From contig CAJUDU010000083.1 in the NCBI GenBank assembly GCA_910584935.1, forward strand, positions 1 to 9,667: a DNA stretch of 9,667 bases, read 5' to 3'. A model generated the notes under the pieces. That model ran no database searches. It had not been told where the DNA came from and saw only the letters and a list, made by a program, of their open reading frames with translations. Below are positions 6,090 to 9,667 of the stretch, piece after piece. The position numbers and the translations under genes are program-made. Position 1 is the stretch's first letter; every line of letters starts with the position of its first letter. Origin of the DNA: an uncultured Butyricicoccus sp. Lineage in GTDB: Bacteria > Bacillota > Clostridia > Oscillospirales > Butyricicoccaceae.

Positions 6090-6104
6090 TCGAATTTTGT
6101 CGAA
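6075..6104 (-). promoter_or_regulatory. Tandem Spo0A (0A) boxes
   Basis: Two perfect 0A boxes, TGTCGAA, lie at 6088-6094 and 6098-6104, spaced exactly 10 bp, one helical turn. A third near-match in opposite orientation (GGTCGAA on the minus strand, 6/7) is at 6081-6075. Relative to the predicted start at 6054 the two perfect boxes cover about -34 to -40 and -44 to -50, close to where Spo0A~P binds at activated promoters such as spoIIG. A 7-mer can occur by chance, but two perfect copies at 10 bp over a -35 region are unlikely to. Confidence 0.55.
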
Positions 6105-6126
6105 TGGGAAAATAATTTTTATCCAT

Positions 6127-7020
6127 CTAACTGCTATGCCTGTAGTCAGCAAATTGGGGCACAGCATAGAATATCCGTTTATTGTTCACCCAACGTTGAA
6201 GCTGGCGGGTGATTTTCGGTGCAGTCGGGCGGTCGTAAATCATCACATACGGATCATAGCCCATTTGCCGCAGAGTGTCCACCCGGTACAAGTCCTGCTC
6301 ATGGGTGCTGCCGTAGTTGGTCAGGACATAAACGCGCCGCCTGCGGCTGTTCTTAATCGCGGTCAGCTCTAGAAAACGCCGGAAATACCCGGTCAAGTCC
6401 TCGTTTGGATTGTCCCACGCAAAATGCACTGCTTTGGTACGCACCCGGTTTAAGAGCGCTACATTGTCCGGCGTAATCAGCTGAATGTCCAGCCCCTGCG
6501 AGAAGTCCACCCATGCACGGCTTTCGGCAAGCTGCAAAATCAATGCTTCATGGTCGGGGCAGGCAAGCAGGTTTGCATCCAGCAGTTTGATTTCCTTCTG
6601 CCCGTCCCGAAATTCGGACAGGTCAGCTACCTTGTGGCTTTGCCGCCCTTCCTTGCCGCTGACAATGCAAAATCCGCAATTTCGCGGACAGCCACGGCTC
6701 AAAAAGCCGTAGGCGGTGTCAGAAAACTGCGGATATAAAGAATAATCGGGATAGGTATGTTCTACTTCGTCTGGAAGATTAGGGCCTGGCCCATATCCTG
6801 TGCCACCGCGGATCACCTCGTCAGCATTGGTGACGGTAATTGTATCTTTCGAGTATGTATCCGTGAATACTCTGCTTTTATAAACAAGGTCATAATGACT
6901 TTGTGGATCCCACCACTCCACCTGATCACCCCGCGCCTTATGATATGCAGACAACTTCATCAGGCACAGATTAGGGAAGTTGTGGGAATCCACATCTACC
7001 AGTCCAATTTTAATGGTCAT
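6127..7020 (-). CDS. Phage-associated radical SAM protein
   Basis: A 297-residue protein. Residues 109-118 read RGCPRNCGFC, the CX3CX2C cluster motif of radical SAM enzymes (Cys111, Cys115, Cys118), which binds a [4Fe-4S] cluster and cleaves S-adenosylmethionine. The N-terminal part (IGLVDVDSHNFPNLCLMKLS at 5-24) resembles a Rossmann-like, B12-binding-type lead domain, but no DXHXXG cobalamin motif is evident. Substrate unknown. The start is ATG 7020, two bases after the endolysin stop (TAATATG), with GGGGAA inside the endolysin's last codons as ribosome site; an earlier in-frame start at 7050 would overlap the endolysin gene and lacks support. It is the last gene of the lysis operon and is followed by about 120 non-coding bases and a terminator. 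Similar uncharacterised radical SAM genes occur in phages, but a role in lysis is not implied. Confidence 0.85.
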   Translation of the reverse strand: MTIKIGLVDVDSHNFPNLCLMKLSAYHKARGDQVEWWDPQSHYDLVYKSRVFTDTYSKDTITVTNADEVIRGGTGYGPGPNLPDEVEHTYPDYSLYPQFSDTAYGFLSRGCPRNCGFCIVSGKEGRQSHKVADLSEFRDGQKEIKLLDANLLACPDHEALILQLAESRAWVDFSQGLDIQLITPDNVALLNRVRTKAVHFAWDNPNEDLTGYFRRFLELTAIKNSRRRRVYVLTNYGSTHEQDLYRVDTLRQMGYDPYVMIYDRPTAPKITRQLQRWVNNKRIFYAVPQFADYRHSS

Positions 7021-7021
7021 A

Positions 7022-7792
7022 TTATTCCCCATACAGCCCGACGTTATCAAGGGTTGCCCAAACGCGAATCATGTCCTCGGTAAGGTCGAGAACGCCATTG
7101 CCTTTACCGTGCAAATATCCCTTGTGGACTAATTTTGCGATAAGGGGTTTCCAGCAGTCGGGCAAGTCCTCATAATATTTGTACCGCATTTCGGTTTCCT
7201 CCTTCGTCTGCATCACATCTTTTATGCGTGGCAATAGATTTTTCAGGAAAGCATCTTTCGTATTCCCGCCAAAGAAAGCCGTCCCCGGACAGGTTTTAGC
7301 GCTCTTTGCTGGATGATAATCACCTAATGCCTGCCCTTTTGCTGTCCACCATGCGTGGTAAGTAATTGCCGTTTCCGGCTCCAGCACAAATACTTTGCAC
7401 AGTGCAGCAGTCAAGGTGACAATAGCATCTGCCTGTTCAGCGGTCATCTTATCATATCCGGCATCGAAATTGCCAAAATTTTCAATACAAACCGCGCCGC
7501 TGTTTGCGCCTTTAATCCCAGCGGGGTTCAGTGCAAGGTTCCTGCCGGTCACAATCATGCCATCCGGGAATACCGTAAAATGCTGTGCAATATCAGCAAA
7601 TCCGCGTGCCAAATGACTTTGCCGCATAGCCGCCTGCCGGGTAAAATGATTCCTGCCGTCAAAATGCTTATATTCCGGCGACCAGGTATGATGCAGCTGC
7701 ACCAGCCGGATTTTCCGTTTGGGCATACGCCCCGTTAAAAAAGATTCCGCTTCATCTGGTCGGAACATCAAAAAGCCGTTATTCGCAATCAT
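7022..7792 (-). CDS. Phage endolysin, N-acetylmuramoyl-L-alanine amidase
   Basis: A 256-residue protein that should cleave the amide bond between muramic acid and L-alanine in peptidoglycan at the end of the lytic cycle. The amidase_2/PGRP-type domain spans about 25-190: RLVQLHHTWSP (His34 the probable zinc ligand), SGAVCIENFGNFD at 98-110, THE-like region replaced by ITYHAWWTAKGQ at 143-154, and GDYHPAKSAKTCPG at 157-170 with His160 and Cys168 as the probable remaining zinc ligands. The C-terminal 50 residues (YYEDLPDCWKPLIAKLVHKG onward, ending VGLYGE) form an SLH-like helical module found at the end of clostridial phage lysins and probably bind the wall. No signal peptide, consistent with holin-dependent release. 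Start ATG 7792 follows GGAGGT and overlaps the methylase stop by 4 bases; the longer frame to 7903 lies inside the methylase gene. Confidence 0.92.
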   Translation of the reverse strand: MIANNGFLMFRPDEAESFLTGRMPKRKIRLVQLHHTWSPEYKHFDGRNHFTRQAAMRQSHLARGFADIAQHFTVFPDGMIVTGRNLALNPAGIKGANSGAVCIENFGNFDAGYDKMTAEQADAIVTLTAALCKVFVLEPETAITYHAWWTAKGQALGDYHPAKSAKTCPGTAFFGGNTKDAFLKNLLPRIKDVMQTKEETEMRYKYYEDLPDCWKPLIAKLVHKGYLHGKGNGVLDLTEDMIRVWATLDNVGLYGE

Positions 7793-9306
7793 TCTGTTAG
7801 CACCTCCAATTTTCCACTCATAAGTTCTGGCAGCATCGCATCCCGCAGTTCCACCAGCAAGCGGTTTTCTTCTTGATTCAGATAAAAGATATGCTGCTTC
7901 CACATCGGAAGAAAGAAACTGATCAGGCTGGATAAAATCTCTTTGTCCTGATTTTCAACCTTAAATTCATTTTTTGCTTTGGTCAGCGTGATATATCGAC
8001 GGCTTTCATAGTGACCGCCCAATAGACGAAAGGTTTTGTCCAGTTCCTCGCTATTGGACTGCTTTACAAGCTGCGCAACTTCGTATAACCCGATCGTTTT
8101 TGCAAGCGTTTCATTACAGGTGACTTTGATAACGCTTCGTTCTCTGGAAATTCGATTAATATCCGCCATAATATCGGCATAGGGCCTATGTTGGATTTCC
8201 CGTTCCTGAAATGCTATGTACCGCGATGGAACGATATTGTATTCGTTCTTAGCGATTTCCTCAACACTAACCTCCTGTGAAAATTCCGCCACACTGTGAC
8301 AGCTGCCGCATACAGCAGAAATCACATCATCCGGCAAGACATTTACAGTTTTGTGATATGTTCTGTTCTCATGGCTGGCACCGCCATACTGTCCGTTTTG
8401 ATCACGTTGTTCCTGCGCTGCTTTCCGGCGGCAATCATAGAATTTAACAGATTTATTGCCGCTGGAAAACACGATTACACAGGTTGGAATGCTGGTTGAT
8501 TCGAACATCTTGTCCGGCAGAGAAATCACACGTTCCACCATTCCGGCATCAAGCAGATATTCTCGGACTTCCTTTTCCGGAGTGCCGGAAAGGATACCGC
8601 AGGGGAGAACAAATGCGCACCGCCCATTAGGTTTCATACGGTTTAATGCTGTCAAGACAAAAGCAAAATTTGCATTGGATTCTGGTGGAATAGGTTTTCC
8701 CTGAAATCGGCTGTCTGCCAATATCGGCGCGGGGGCTGTCCATTTTATGTTGTAAGGTGGGTTTGATACGATTTCATCTGCCAGGATATCTGGGGCTTGC
8801 TTAATTTCCTCAATTTCAGAGAAGCGTGAACCGGGCAATAATTTAAATCCTTTTGCAAATTCCAATGTTAAAGCGTTTCTGTTTATCACATATCCGCTCA
8901 TATTTCGTGCTGCCATATTGAATAGCAATAACGGAATAACCTGTCCGTCCAGTTCCTCGCAAATAAAGATTTTCTCTGGATTTTGCGTCCACTTTTGAAT
9001 CGTTAATGCGCTACTTCCGGCGCATAAGTCATAAACGACATCCCCAGCTTTTTCTGTTGCTACGGCACACAGCCTGGCAATGCTCTTTGGCGTGTAGTCC
9101 TGCTTTTTCTCTTTACGGTCAGCATGATAATATTGAAAAATCTTTTGCAGTTCGTCTGTCTGTAAGTCGCCGTCTACCAACTTCACATAATCCGCCAGAA
9201 CAGTATTTTTAGCTGGGGACATCAATGCCATAAATACAGCATTTGAAAAGTCATTATCTGCGCTTATCAATTTTTGAAATGCCCTTGTCAGCGCAGAAAG
9301 TTCCAT
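7789..9306 (-). CDS. Orphan HsdM-like N6-adenine DNA methyltransferase
   Basis: A 505-residue protein of the type I modification-subunit fold. It has an N-terminal helical region, DYTPKSIARL at 70-79, the SAM-binding motif I YDLCAGSSALT at 92-102 (an S replaces the usual second G), the catalytic NPPY at 182-185, and later PNGRCAFVLPCGIL. Expected activity is N6 methylation of adenine in DNA. Unusually, residues 487-502 (LRDAMLPELMSGKLEV) match the conserved C-terminal helix of HsdS specificity subunits, preceded by a possible coiled region, so the tail looks borrowed from HsdS. No separate hsdS or hsdR is visible. Start ATG 9306 follows GGGAGGG and abuts the holin stop (TAAATG); the end overlaps the endolysin by 4 bases. 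Location inside a lysis module suggests modification of phage or host DNA late in infection, or protection from host restriction; that is inference. Confidence 0.88.
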   Translation of the reverse strand: MELSALTRAFQKLISADNDFSNAVFMALMSPAKNTVLADYVKLVDGDLQTDELQKIFQYYHADRKEKKQDYTPKSIARLCAVATEKAGDVVYDLCAGSSALTIQKWTQNPEKIFICEELDGQVIPLLLFNMAARNMSGYVINRNALTLEFAKGFKLLPGSRFSEIEEIKQAPDILADEIVSNPPYNIKWTAPAPILADSRFQGKPIPPESNANFAFVLTALNRMKPNGRCAFVLPCGILSGTPEKEVREYLLDAGMVERVISLPDKMFESTSIPTCVIVFSSGNKSVKFYDCRRKAAQEQRDQNGQYGGASHENRTYHKTVNVLPDDVISAVCGSCHSVAEFSQEVSVEEIAKNEYNIVPSRYIAFQEREIQHRPYADIMADINRISRERSVIKVTCNETLAKTIGLYEVAQLVKQSNSEELDKTFRLLGGHYESRRYITLTKAKNEFKVENQDKEILSSLISFFLPMWKQHIFYLNQEENRLLVELRDAMLPELMSGKLEVLTE

Positions 9307-9585
9307 TTATTTTCCCTCCCGATTTTTCCCTTGAAGTTGCTTTGCCACCTGATGCACGCCAGTTGCAGCCAGCCCCGATACAATACCAACCGCCACAGCG
9401 GAAATATAATCTGTTGCGGCAAAATCCGGCATGATATACATCGCGGCAACGCCCAGCACTGCACCTGCAATACCGCATACAATTGGCAGCCATTTATTAT
9501 CTACCGCGGTTGCCTTTACAATCTGTGCAATCAGATAACAAATCACTGTAATTGCCGGGATTGCTGTAAAACCTAAATTCTCCAT
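9307..9585 (-). CDS. Phage holin (Hol44/holin_5_2-like)
   Basis: A 92-residue membrane protein with three hydrophobic segments at about 7-23, 33-52 and 60-78 and a short hydrophilic, basic tail (KQLQGKNREGK). The opening ENLGFTAIPAITVICYLIAQ and the KWLPIVCGIAGAVLG segment are typical of the Hol44-type phage holin family. It should form lesions in the cytoplasmic membrane that let the endolysin reach the wall. I prefer ATG 9585, with AAAGGAA upstream at a rather long distance, because the family motif starts there. An alternative ATG at 9606 adds seven residues and would overlap the previous gene by ATGA, as other pairs in this operon do; it cannot be excluded. The stop abuts the methylase ATG. 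Confidence 0.88.
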   Translation of the reverse strand: MENLGFTAIPAITVICYLIAQIVKATAVDNKWLPIVCGIAGAVLGVAAMYIMPDFAATDYISAVAVGIVSGLAATGVHQVAKQLQGKNREGK

Positions 9586-9602
9586 ATGTATAACCGTTCC
9601 TT

Positions 9603-9667
9603 TCATTCATCCTCATGTGCTGCCAGATTCAAATGTTTTTCCAGCTTGTCCAGCGCATCTGTCACCG
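9603..9667 (-). CDS. C-terminal end of an unidentified phage gene
   Basis: Only the last 20 full codons are present, reading VTDALDKLEKHLNLAAHEDE before TGA at 9605-9603. The tail is acidic and looks helical. It overlaps the alternative holin start at 9606 by four bases and is clearly part of the same operon. Too short to assign; small proteins before holins are often tail-related or unknown. Confidence 0.7.
   Translation of the reverse strand, partial: VTDALDKLEKHLNLAAHEDE

Larger units (their letters stand above)
5952..9667. mobile_element. Prophage end with lysis module (extends beyond right edge)
   Basis: Holin and endolysin genes in one tightly packed minus-strand operon identify a phage late region. 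It carries passenger-like DNA methylase and radical SAM genes, and ends in non-coding DNA against a truncated host gene (feoB). The left border is placed near 5925-5952, where FeoB homology stops; the exact att core is not visible because its partner is outside the window. No integrase is present in the window. Confidence 0.6.

Noticed and set aside
5830..6126. 98-codon minus-strand open frame across the feoB break point
   Set aside because: It crosses the terminator and promoter and overlaps FeoB-coding sequence in another frame; no domain or ribosome site.
8296..8704. Two plus-strand open frames inside the methylase
   Set aside because: Antisense to conserved methylase motifs with no start signals or family resemblance.
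1..9667. CRISPR array, tRNA or rRNA genes, insertion sequences
   Set aside because: No regularly spaced repeats, cloverleaf-like sequences, rRNA segments or transposase frames were seen on either strand.

Overview
The window looks like a chromosomal stretch from a Gram-positive, probably spore-forming, anaerobic clostridial Firmicute. The reasons are AGGAGG-type ribosome sites, the mix of protein families (clostridial-type FeoB, DUF378, paired ComEC-like hydrolase and DUF3006, copper amine oxidase-like surface domains) and perfect Spo0A-type boxes. This is inference from gene content; I cannot name a species.

Layout. (1) Positions 1-2539, minus strand: an apparent operon reading putP (Na+/proline symporter), then a membrane-anchored ComEC-like metallo-hydrolase, then the start of a DUF3006 protein that runs off the left edge. 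A sigma-A-like promoter flanked by a 12-bp direct repeat lies upstream of putP. (2) 2540-3177: a divergent intergenic region, a small plus-strand DUF378 membrane protein, and a large hairpin between convergent genes. (3) 3178-4528, minus strand: a small helical protein of unknown function, preceded by a transcription unit with an intact promoter, ribosome site and terminator whose gene (secreted copper amine oxidase-like domain protein) has lost its start codon and carries an in-frame TAA. (4) 4529-4934: AT-rich, no intact gene, one possible coding remnant and a long hairpin. (5) 4935-5951: the C-terminal permease half of FeoB, with the GTPase half missing. (6) 5952-6126: a compact non-coding segment holding tandem Spo0A boxes, an extended -10 promoter and a strong terminator, together defining a possible RNA of about 95 nt. 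(7) 6127-9667, minus strand: the end of a phage late operon, in transcription order an unidentified gene's tail, holin, an orphan HsdM-like DNA methylase, an amidase endolysin and a radical SAM protein, packed with 4-base overlaps or gaps of 0-1 base.

The right third is best read as one end of a prophage. FeoB is cut off where the prophage-side sequence begins, so integration into feoB is an attractive but unproven explanation; the other att site and the feoB 5' half would lie to the right of the window. The most novel-looking element is the short region at this junction, which combines a Spo0A-type activated promoter architecture with a terminator only about 90 bases downstream.
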